Shown: piece after piece, positions 1 through 4,760 of the stretch | How the letters are laid out: each line of letters opens with the position of its first letter | Position numbering within the stretch: the stretch's first letter is position 1 | NCBI GenBank assembly: GCA_023511475.1 | Contig: JAIMBM010000273.1 | Span: 1-5,171 of the forward strand | Length of the DNA stretch: 5,171 nt | Source: Anaerolineae bacterium | GTDB lineage: Bacteria; Chloroflexota; Anaerolineae; SpSt-313 | Direction: 5' to 3' | Notes under the pieces: model-generated | What the model was told of the DNA's origin: nothing | Database searches by the model: none | What the model saw: the letters and a program-made list of their open reading frames with translations, nothing else | Made by a program: the position numbers and the translations under genes

Positions 1-1
1 C

Positions 2-229
2 GCCAGGGATGGTGAAGGCCATCGGGTCACGGCGCAGATGCCGGGGAAGATCCTCTCCGTCGCCGTCAAGGTCGGCGACTCCGTCGGCGTGAGGGATGCG
101 CTGGCGACGATGGAGGCCATGAAGATGGAGATGACCATCGCTGCGCCGGTAGCGGGCACGGTGCGTGAGGTCCTCGTAGAGGCGGGGCAGAGCGTCGGAT
201 ACGGCGACGTGCTGTTCGTGCTGGGATAG
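2..229 (+). CDS. Biotin carboxyl carrier protein of a biotin-dependent decarboxylase, C-terminal part (5' end outside window)
   Basis: The frame is open from the left edge to the TAG at 227-229, so the gene starts upstream. An internal ATG at 38 is unlikely to be the true start, because the residues before it (HRVTAQ, then MPGKI) read as the usual lead-in to a biotinyl domain (normally VxAPMPG). The visible part is an almost complete biotinyl/lipoyl domain. The EAMKMEM motif places the biotinylated lysine at bases 122-124, and the second half (AAPVAGTVREVLVEAGQSV) is the typical symmetric repeat of the fold. In this family the biotin arm carries CO2 from a carboxyltransferase to a partner enzyme. 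The next gene, a decarboxylase beta subunit, begins 4 bases after the stop, which suggests this is the carrier (gamma/delta-type) subunit of that complex. It could instead be the C-terminal domain of a longer carboxyltransferase alpha subunit, since the upstream part is not visible. Family assignment is secure; the exact complex is inferred. Confidence 0.9.
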   Translation, partial: ARDGEGHRVTAQMPGKILSVAVKVGDSVGVRDALATMEAMKMEMTIAAPVAGTVREVLVEAGQSVGYGDVLFVLG

Positions 230-233
230 GCCG

Positions 234-1364
234 GTGGACTTGGCGATGCACCTTTCAAACCTGAGTCATCTGCTGATCGGGTTCCAGTCGCTGACGCTGG
301 GGCAGGTGGTGATGCTGGCGGTCGGCGGCGTCCTGATCTATCTGGCTATCGCACATGACTGTGAGCCGCTCCTCCTCCTGCCGATCGGCGTGGGGGCGAT
401 CCTGGCGAACATCCCGGCGACGGGGATGGATGCGGAGGAAGGCCTGCTGCGCATCTTTTACGATGCGGGCGTGCGCAACGAACTCTTCCCATGCCTGATC
501 TTTATCGGCATTGGGGCCATGACGGACTTTGGGCCGCTACTGCAGAACCCGGTGGTCGTGCTGCTTGGGGCTGCGGCGCAGTTCGGCATTTTCGGCACCA
601 TGCTGGTGTGCACATTGGCGGGCTTTCCCATCCGCGAGGCCGCGGCGATCGGCATGATCGGCTCGGCCGATGGGCCGACCTCCATCTACGTCGCCTCGGC
701 GCTTGCGCCCCGGCTCCTCGGCCCCGTGGCCGTTGCCGCCTACTCCTACATGTCGCTCGTGCCGATCATCCAGCCGCCGGTGATGCGGCTGCTGACGACG
801 AAGGAGGAGCGGCGCATACGCATGCCCTACGTCAGCAAGCCGGTGAGCCGTGCGGTACGCATCCTGTTCCCGATCACCGTGACCCTGGTGACGGGGCTGC
901 TGGCCCCCAAGGCGACGCCCCTCATCGGCATGCTCATGTTTGGGAACCTGATGCGCGAGAGCGGGGTGGTGCCGCGCCTCTCGGAGGCGGCCCAGAACGA
1001 GATGGCGAACCTGGTCACCATCTTCCTCGGCGTGGCGGTCGGGTCGACGATGCGGGCGGCCGATTTCCTGCAGTGGCAGACCATCCTGATTATCAGCATG
1101 GGGCTCGTGGCCTTTACGCTGGACACGGCAGCTGGCGTGCTCCTCGGCAAGCTGATGTGCGTGCTCTCCGGCCGGCGGATCAACCCGCTGATCGGGGCCT
1201 CCGGGATCTCGGCTTTCCCCATGTCGGCACGCGTGGTGCAAAAGGTCGGGCAGGAAGATGACGTCTCGAACTTTTTGCTGATGCACGCGATGGGCTCGAA
1301 CACGGCGGGGCAGCTCGCCTCGGTCCTGGCCGGCGGGGTCGTGTTGGCCATCCTGGCGATGTGA
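234..1364 (+). CDS. mmdB: Na+-translocating decarboxylase beta subunit (methylmalonyl-CoA/oxaloacetate/glutaconyl-CoA type)
   Basis: The 376-residue, very hydrophobic protein matches the usual length of OadB/MmdB/GcdB. In this family the integral membrane beta subunit decarboxylates carboxybiotin and couples this to Na+ export. Diagnostic stretches are visible: IGSADGPTSIY with Asp146, corresponding to the conserved Na+-site aspartate (Asp203 in Klebsiella OadB); PIIQPPVMRLLTT at about 177-189; and the C-terminal NTAGQLASV region with Asn356 and Ser363, matching the conserved Asn/Ser helix. The GTG at 234 lies 4 bases after the biotin-carrier stop. An in-frame ATG at 246, preceded by GGTGG at 233-237, is an alternative start that would remove 4 residues. 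Substrate specificity lies in the alpha subunit, which is not in the window. The symbol mmdB rests on the neighbouring methylmalonyl-CoA mutase and epimerase genes, not on this protein's own sequence; oadB or gcdB cannot be excluded. The gene appears intact. Confidence 0.9.
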   Translation: MDLAMHLSNLSHLLIGFQSLTLGQVVMLAVGGVLIYLAIAHDCEPLLLLPIGVGAILANIPATGMDAEEGLLRIFYDAGVRNELFPCLIFIGIGAMTDFGPLLQNPVVVLLGAAAQFGIFGTMLVCTLAGFPIREAAAIGMIGSADGPTSIYVASALAPRLLGPVAVAAYSYMSLVPIIQPPVMRLLTTKEERRIRMPYVSKPVSRAVRILFPITVTLVTGLLAPKATPLIGMLMFGNLMRESGVVPRLSEAAQNEMANLVTIFLGVAVGSTMRAADFLQWQTILIISMGLVAFTLDTAAGVLLGKLMCVLSGRRINPLIGASGISAFPMSARVVQKVGQEDDVSNFLLMHAMGSNTAGQLASVLAGGVVLAILAM

Positions 1365-1379
1365 GGCACAAGACAACGA

Positions 1380-1464
1380 GCCCTCTGGCAACCTGCAGGA
1401 GGGCGGCCCGTCATGAACCGATCCGCCACACCTGACATGGGCGGCCCGGCAAGGGAGCCGGACC
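1380..1464 (+). promoter_or_regulatory. Candidate structured leader of the mutase gene: three back-to-back hairpins
   Basis: Within the 115-base gap before the mutase gene, three potential stems lie almost end to end. H1 pairs GCCCTC (1380-1385) with GAGGGC (1399-1404). H2 pairs GCCCGTCA (1406-1413) with TGAC (1433-1436) and GGGC (1439-1442), with a two-base bulge. H3 pairs GGCCCGGC (1443-1450) with GCCGGACC (1457-1464) around one C-A mismatch and a six-base loop. The mutase ribosome site follows 4 bases later. No run of T follows any stem, so none looks like a Rho-independent terminator. I do not recognise a known riboswitch class. In GC-rich DNA, short stems arise easily by chance, so this is a candidate only. 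The tidy spacing is what makes it worth noting. Confidence 0.3.
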
Positions 1465-1493
1465 TACAAGAGGTAGGAGATGGGCAGGCTTGA
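1413..1493 (+). CDS. Possible 26-residue upstream ORF overlapping the mutase start
   Basis: ATG at 1413 opens a 26-codon frame ending at TGA 1491-1493, so it overlaps the first 14 bases of the mutase gene in another frame. A full AGGAGG lies at 1397-1402, 10 bases before the ATG, which is a stronger ribosome site than that of many real genes here. The peptide begins MNRSATPDMGG, is hydrophilic, and has no recognisable domain, signal or runs of one amino acid. If translated, it could couple translation into the mutase or open the leader hairpins. The same AGGAGG is partly inside hairpin H1. The evidence is only the start signal and position, so a chance ORF is quite possible. Confidence 0.15.
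   Translation: MNRSATPDMGGPAREPDLQEVGDGQA
1469..1474 (+). promoter_or_regulatory. Ribosome binding site of the methylmalonyl-CoA mutase gene
   Basis: AGAGGT, with AAGAGGT matching 6 of 7 consensus bases, ends 5 bases before the ATG at 1480 and supports that start. Confidence 0.65.
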
Positions 1494-3123
1494 AGAAGAG
1501 CTAGAGCGCTGGGAGGAGCAGGTGCTCAAGCCTGCCCTCTCGCGCTTTCCGGAGCGGCGCGAGAGGTTTGACCTGGCGCGCCTGTACACGCCGCTGGACG
1601 TGGCGGGCAGCTACGAGGAGGCCCTCGGTTTCCCCGGCGAGTACCCGTTCACGCGTGGCGTCCAGCCCACCATGTATCGGGGCCGCCTGTGGACGATGCG
1701 GCAGTATGCGGGCTATGCGACCGCGGCCGAGTCCAACAGGCGCTACCGGTATCTGCTGGCGCAGGGGCAGACGGGACTCTCGGTTGCCTTCGACCTCCCC
1801 ACGCAGATCGGCTATGACTCGGACCATCCCCTCGCCGAGGGAGAAGTCGGCCGGGTGGGGGTGGCGATCGACTCTCTCGAGGATATGGAGCGCCTGTTCG
1901 AGGGCATTCCCCTCGAGCAGGTCAGCACCTCCATGACCATCAATGCCCCGGCAGCGGTGCTCCTGGCAATGTGTGTGGCCGTAGCCGAGAAACAGGGGAC
2001 GTCGCCCGCCCGGCTGCGGGGGACGGTGCAGAACGACATCCTCAAGGAGTATGTGGCCCGAGGCACCTACATCTTCCCTCCCGGTCCCTCGATGCGGCTC
2101 ACAACCGATATCTTTCGCTTTGGCAAAGAGCACCTGCCCGAGTGGAATGTCATCTCCGTCTCGGGGTATCACATCCGGGAGGCCGGCGCCACGGCGGTGC
2201 AGGAGGTCGCCTTCACGCTGGCCAACGCCATCGCCTACGTGCAGGCCGCGATCGACGCAGGCCTCGACGTCGACGACCTCGGCGGGCAGGTCTCCTTCTT
2301 CTTCGCCGCCCACAGCAACCTCCTGGAAGAGGTCGCCAAGTTCCGCGCCGCGCGACGCCTGTGGGCGCGCATCATGCGCGAGCGCTTCCGGGCGCGCAAT
2401 CCGCGCTCCTGGATGCTCCGCTTCCACACGCAGACTGCGGGCTCGACGCTGACCGCGCAGCAGCCGGAGAACAACATCGTGCGCGTGGCGCTCCAGGCGC
2501 TGGCGGCGGTACTCGGCGGGACGCAGAGCCTCCACACCAACTCCCGGGACGAGGCGCTGTCGCTGCCGACGGAAGAGTCGGCGGCCATCGCGCTGCGCAC
2601 GCAGCAGATCATCGCCCATGAGAGCGGCGTGGCGGACACCGTCGACCCCCTTGGCGGCAGCTACTGCGTGGAAGCGCTCACCGACCGCATCGAGGAGGAG
2701 GCGTCGCGCTACATCGCAGAGATCGACCGTCTCGGTGGGGCGCTGCGTGCCATCGAGACGGGGTTTATCTCGCGGGAGATACAGGCGAGCGCCTATCACT
2801 ATCAGCGGGAGATCGAGGGCAGGGAGCGCATCGTCGTCGGTGTGAACCAGTACGTGACGGGCGAGGCCGCGCACGGGCAGCTGTTGCGCGTGGACCCCAA
2901 GGTGCAGGAGGAGCAGGTCGCCCGCCTCAAGGCGCTGAGGGCTTCGCGCGACACGGCCCGCGTGCAGGCGGCCCTGGCGGCGCTCGAGGAGGCGGCTCGC
3001 GGCGACGCGAACCTCATGCCGCCGATCCTCGAGGCCGTGCGGGCCTATGCCACCCTCGGCGAGATCTGCGACGTGCTGCGCCGCGTTTTTGGCGAGTACC
3101 GGCCGTCGGCGGCCGTGACATAG
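1480..3123 (+). CDS. Methylmalonyl-CoA mutase, catalytic (large) subunit without B12-binding domain
   Basis: This 547-residue protein is the substrate-binding TIM-barrel subunit of an adenosylcobalamin-dependent acyl-CoA mutase. It should interconvert succinyl-CoA and (R)-methylmalonyl-CoA in the cytoplasm. Family motifs are PTMYRGRLWTMRQYAGY (63-79), GLSVAFDLPTQIGYDSD (99-115), TVQNDILKEY (182-191), SGYHIREAGAT (228-238), SFFFAAH (272-278) and GGTQSLHTNSRDEALSLPT (346-364). Relative to the Propionibacterium shermanii enzyme there is a constant offset of 13, giving Arg74, Tyr76, Gln184, Arg194, Tyr230 and His231 for Arg87, Tyr89, Gln197, Arg207, Tyr243 and His244. Tyr76 and Arg194 are the pair that recognises the methylmalonyl carboxylate, so specificity for methylmalonyl-CoA is well supported. 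The protein ends at about the length of separate large subunits, with no DxHxxG cobalamin motif. A small B12-binding subunit must therefore come from elsewhere. It sits 115 bases after the decarboxylase gene and 31 bases before the epimerase gene, probably in one operon. Confidence 0.95.
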   Translation: MGRLEEELERWEEQVLKPALSRFPERRERFDLARLYTPLDVAGSYEEALGFPGEYPFTRGVQPTMYRGRLWTMRQYAGYATAAESNRRYRYLLAQGQTGLSVAFDLPTQIGYDSDHPLAEGEVGRVGVAIDSLEDMERLFEGIPLEQVSTSMTINAPAAVLLAMCVAVAEKQGTSPARLRGTVQNDILKEYVARGTYIFPPGPSMRLTTDIFRFGKEHLPEWNVISVSGYHIREAGATAVQEVAFTLANAIAYVQAAIDAGLDVDDLGGQVSFFFAAHSNLLEEVAKFRAARRLWARIMRERFRARNPRSWMLRFHTQTAGSTLTAQQPENNIVRVALQALAAVLGGTQSLHTNSRDEALSLPTEESAAIALRTQQIIAHESGVADTVDPLGGSYCVEALTDRIEEEASRYIAEIDRLGGALRAIETGFISREIQASAYHYQREIEGRERIVVGVNQYVTGEAAHGQLLRVDPKVQEEQVARLKALRASRDTARVQAALAALEEAARGDANLMPPILEAVRAYATLGEICDVLRRVFGEYRPSAAVT

Positions 3124-3138
3124 CCCGATGGAGGGCAG

Positions 3139-3143
3139 AAAGG
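3139..3143 (+). promoter_or_regulatory. Ribosome binding site deciding the epimerase start
   Basis: AAAGG, preceded by GGAGGG at 3130-3135, lies 11 bases before ATG 3155. The earlier in-frame ATG at 3128 has no purine-rich site in front of it, and this ribosome site would lie inside its first codons. Confidence 0.45.
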
Positions 3144-3154
3144 CGGCACTGGCG

Positions 3155-3571
3155 ATGATTGGCAGGATCGACCACATCGGGATTGCCGTTGCGGACCTGG
3201 CATCGGCGCTGGACTTTTACGATGGCGCGCTCGGCCTCGCGGCCAGCGAGATCGAAGAGGTGCCGGATCAGCAGGTGCGCCTGGCGGTGATCCCCGTCGG
3301 CGAGAGCCGGCTGGAGCTGCTCCAGTCGACGGCCCCTGACGGGCCGGTCGGGCGGTTCGTCGAGAAGCACGGCGAGGGGATCCATCACATCTGCTTCGAG
3401 GTTGACGATATCGACTCGGCGCTCGCGACCCTGCGGGCGGCCGGCGTCCGGCTGATCGACCAGCAACCGCGCACGGGAGCGGGCGGGCGGCGGATCGCCT
3501 TCCTGCATCCGCGCTCGGCTCACGGCGTGCTGATCGAGCTCTCGGAGAGTCCCGGCAAGGCGGAAGCGTAG
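3155..3571 (+). CDS. mce: Methylmalonyl-CoA epimerase (VOC/glyoxalase superfamily)
   Basis: This 138-residue protein interconverts (R)- and (S)-methylmalonyl-CoA, linking the mutase (R form) to biotin-dependent carboxylases or decarboxylases (S form). The N-terminal IGRIDHIGIAVADL is the classic epimerase opening. The fold shows the two paired beta-alpha-beta modules of the VOC family. Probable metal ligands are His7, Glu54 (RLELLQ), His77 or His78 (GIHHICFEVDD) and Glu128 (GVLIELSE). Glu35 in EEVPDQQVR is a candidate for the general base. ATG 3155 was chosen over the in-frame ATG at 3128. It gives the usual family length, puts the conserved start at residue 2, and has a purine-rich ribosome site upstream, whereas 3128 has none and would add nine residues. 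The gene is intact, 31 bases after the mutase stop, and the next mutase paralogue follows after 55 bases. The symbol follows common usage for this enzyme. Confidence 0.93.
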   Translation: MIGRIDHIGIAVADLASALDFYDGALGLAASEIEEVPDQQVRLAVIPVGESRLELLQSTAPDGPVGRFVEKHGEGIHHICFEVDDIDSALATLRAAGVRLIDQQPRTGAGGRRIAFLHPRSAHGVLIELSESPGKAEA

Positions 3572-3615
3572 GTGCCGATCGGGCGGCACTGGCAAGGGCA
3601 GGCGGTCGGAAGGCC

Positions 3616-3622
3616 AAGGAGG
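3616..3622 (+). promoter_or_regulatory. Ribosome binding site of the second mutase gene
   Basis: AAGGAGG is a near-perfect site ending 4 bases before the ATG at 3627. It fixes the start and suggests this gene was an actively translated member of the cluster before truncation. Confidence 0.75.
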
Positions 3623-3626
3623 CGGC

Positions 3627-4496
3627 ATGTTCGACGCAGAACGGCTGGAGGCGATCCGGCGGGCTGCCGAGGCCTGGGAGAGGGACGTGCTCGCCCCGGG
3701 CCTGCAGCGAGCCCCGGAGCGCAGGGACGAGTTTGTGACCGTCTCGGGGATGCCAGTAGCGCGGCTCTATACTCCGCTAGACCTGAAGGATCACGACTAT
3801 CTGCGAGACCTTGGTTTCCCCGGTGCCTTTCCCTTCACCCGCGGGCTGCACCCTACGATGTATCGCGGCCAGCTCTGGACCATGCGCATGTTCGCCGGAT
3901 ACGGCACTGCCGAGGAAAGCAACGCCCGCTACAAGTTCCTCCTCGAGCATGGGGAGACCGGCCTATCGGTCGCCTTTGACTTTCCGACGCTGTACGGCTA
4001 CGACACCGACGATCCCGAGGCCGAGGGTGAGTTCGGCAAGTGTGGCGTGGCCGTCTCCTCGCTGGCCGACATGGAGACGCTGTTCGACGGCATACCGGTC
4101 GACCGCATCACTACCTCTATGACCATCAACGGTCCTGCGGCGGTGATCTGGGCGATGTACATCGTCGCGGCCGAGCGCCGTGGGATCCCCATGCAGCTCC
4201 TCGGCGGCACGATCCAGAACGACATTCTCAAGGAGTACATCGCCCAAAAGTCGTGGATCTTTCCTCCCCGGCCCTCGCTGCGGCTGATTGTCGATACCAT
4301 CGAGTTTGGCGCGCAGCACCTGCCCCGCTGGAACACTATCTCGATCTCTGGCTACCATATCCGCGAGGCCGGGGCGACGGCGGCACAGGAGCTGGCCTAC
4401 ACGCTGGCGGATGGCTTTACCTACGTGGAGGCCTGCCTGCAGCGCGGGCTGGGTCTAGGTGGCGGGGGCCACGAGCAGCGCGGCCAAGAAGAATAG
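3627..4496 (+). CDS. Isobutyryl-CoA mutase-like catalytic subunit, 3'-truncated at a junction
   Basis: Residues 1-275 align throughout with the upstream mutase and with P. shermanii methylmalonyl-CoA mutase, whose numbering fits here without offset. PTMYRGQLWTMRMFAGY (76-92), GLSVAFDFPTLYGYDTDD (112-129), TIQNDILKEY (195-204) and SGYHIREAGAT (241-251) keep Arg87, Gln197, Tyr243 and His244. At the two carboxylate-recognition positions it has Phe89 and Gln207 instead of Tyr and Arg. This is the pair reported for isobutyryl-CoA mutase, which interconverts isobutyryl-CoA and n-butyryl-CoA; hydroxyisobutyryl-CoA mutases have Ile with Gln. After Leu275 (codon 4449-4451) homology stops. The upstream paralogue continues DVDDLGG and SFFF, but here the frame gives Gly-rich residues and a TAG at 4494-4496. 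About half the barrel and all later motifs are missing, so this product would not fold or work. The break coincides with the end of a minus-strand ORF, which points to a joined sequence rather than gradual decay. Confidence 0.88.
   Translation: MFDAERLEAIRRAAEAWERDVLAPGLQRAPERRDEFVTVSGMPVARLYTPLDLKDHDYLRDLGFPGAFPFTRGLHPTMYRGQLWTMRMFAGYGTAEESNARYKFLLEHGETGLSVAFDFPTLYGYDTDDPEAEGEFGKCGVAVSSLADMETLFDGIPVDRITTSMTINGPAAVIWAMYIVAAERRGIPMQLLGGTIQNDILKEYIAQKSWIFPPRPSLRLIVDTIEFGAQHLPRWNTISISGYHIREAGATAAQELAYTLADGFTYVEACLQRGLGLGGGGHEQRGQEE
4452..4461. other. Sequence junction 1: end of mutase homology
   Basis: The last codon matching the mutase family is 4449-4451. From about 4452 the forward frame is meaningless, while the minus strand becomes a membrane-protein ORF whose stop (TAG, complement of 4455-4457) falls in the same few bases. 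Two genes on opposite strands thus both lose their 3' halves at one point. I see no insertion-sequence ends, target duplication or attachment-site repeat here. A chimeric join or a rearrangement would explain it. Confidence 0.75.
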
Positions 4497-4616
4497 GAGC
4501 GCGTACAGCAACGGGAGCAGCCCGACCCACCAGACGCGCCGGACTTTCTGCCACGTCTCCGTCGCGGCCTGCCGATACAGGCGCAGTGTGGCCGCTGCCA
4601 AGGTGCCCCAGTCCAT
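4455..4616 (-). CDS. N-terminal fragment of an unrecognised small membrane protein
   Basis: The minus strand from the ATG at 4616-4614 reads 53 codons to the TAG at 4457-4455. The start has an excellent ribosome site, GGAGG, 4 bases upstream. The N-terminus (MDWGTLAAATLRLYRQA) is amphipathic and basic, followed by TWQKVRRVWWVG and then one strongly hydrophobic segment at about residues 31-50 (GLLPLLYALLFFLAALLVA), a clear membrane helix with positive residues on its N-terminal side. The ORF ends immediately after this helix, exactly where the mutase homology from the other side breaks off. I therefore read it as the first membrane segment of a longer, probably multi-pass protein cut by the junction, its stop codon being an accident of the join. 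I do not recognise the family with certainty and assign no function. The GC-rich codons resemble the left part of the window, so it may come from the same or a similar genome. Confidence 0.55.
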   Translation of the reverse strand: MDWGTLAAATLRLYRQAATETWQKVRRVWWVGLLPLLYALLFFLAALLVAPAT

Positions 4617-4620
4617 TCTT

Positions 4621-4625
4621 CCTCC
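4621..4625 (-). promoter_or_regulatory. Ribosome binding site of the minus-strand membrane ORF
   Basis: CCTCC on the plus strand reads GGAGG on the minus strand, 4 bases before the ATG at 4616. This is the main support for the small ORF being a real gene start. Confidence 0.6.
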
Positions 4626-4673
4626 ATTCCGCAGGCCGTCTTACCACGTGGGCGGCGAGAAAGAAATTGCCCA

Positions 4674-4686
4674 GGTTCGGGGAACC
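4674..4686. promoter_or_regulatory. Perfect inverted repeat, possible operator
   Basis: GGTTC and GAACC flank a three-base spacer (GGG) in the region upstream of the minus-strand membrane ORF. It lies just downstream of the candidate minus-strand -10 box at 4699-4704, where a repressor site or a 5' untranslated hairpin would fit. Five-base arms are short, so chance is a real alternative. Confidence 0.2.
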
Positions 4687-4698
4687 GTACCGTGCGCT

Positions 4699-4704
4699 AG
4701 TATA
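4699..4704 (-). promoter_or_regulatory. Candidate -10 box for the minus-strand membrane ORF
   Basis: AGTATA on the plus strand reads TATACT on the minus strand, five of six matches to TATAAT, in an AT-richer patch about 85 bases upstream of the ATG. No convincing -35 box is found at 16-18 bases. The expected place (around 4721-4727) is near the second junction, so it may be lost or absent. Confidence 0.25.
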
Positions 4705-4760
4705 GTGTGCGAAGAGCCAAGGGGATGACCTGGGCTTCGGGGAGGGACAGGGGTGCGAAA
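4705..4760. other. Sequence junction 2: change from GC-rich to neisserial-like sequence
   Basis: Up to about 4705 the sequence looks like the 5' region of the GC-rich minus-strand gene. By 4761 it is inside a coding sequence of different composition, with many AAA, AAT, TTT, GAT and TTG codons. The exact point cannot be placed by eye: 4705-4760 is GC-rich and not recognisable as protein. No transposon end or repeat marks the change. Confidence 0.65.

Noticed and set aside
491..1438. Long ORFs in other frames and on the minus strand across the decarboxylase gene (similarly across both mutase genes, for example 1501-3177 minus).
   Set aside because: They are Arg/Ala/Gly/His-rich translations typical of shadow frames in GC-rich coding DNA, with no recognisable motifs, and they overlap genes with clear homology.
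1365..1479. Cobalamin or SAM riboswitch before the mutase gene, suggested by GGCAACC and by AGCCGGACCT.
   Set aside because: The gap is about half the length of a classical cobalamin riboswitch, and the conserved core boxes are not present in the right order. The SAM-like GGCAACC comes before rather than after its expected partner segments.
3142..3593. Twelve-base exact repeat GGCGGCACTGGC at 3142-3153 and 3582-3593, upstream of two gene starts.
   Set aside because: It occurs at different distances from the starts, has no symmetry, and is composed of common GC-rich codon fragments; chance or remnant duplication cannot be told apart.
3572..3979. Plus-strand ORF directly after the epimerase stop.
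   Set aside because: It overlaps the second mutase gene, which has a near-perfect ribosome site and strong homology in another frame. The ORF's composition is that of a shadow frame.
4440..4760. Mobile element or prophage edge causing the two breaks.
   Set aside because: No terminal inverted repeats, target-site duplication, transposase or integrase coding, or tRNA gene is visible near either break.
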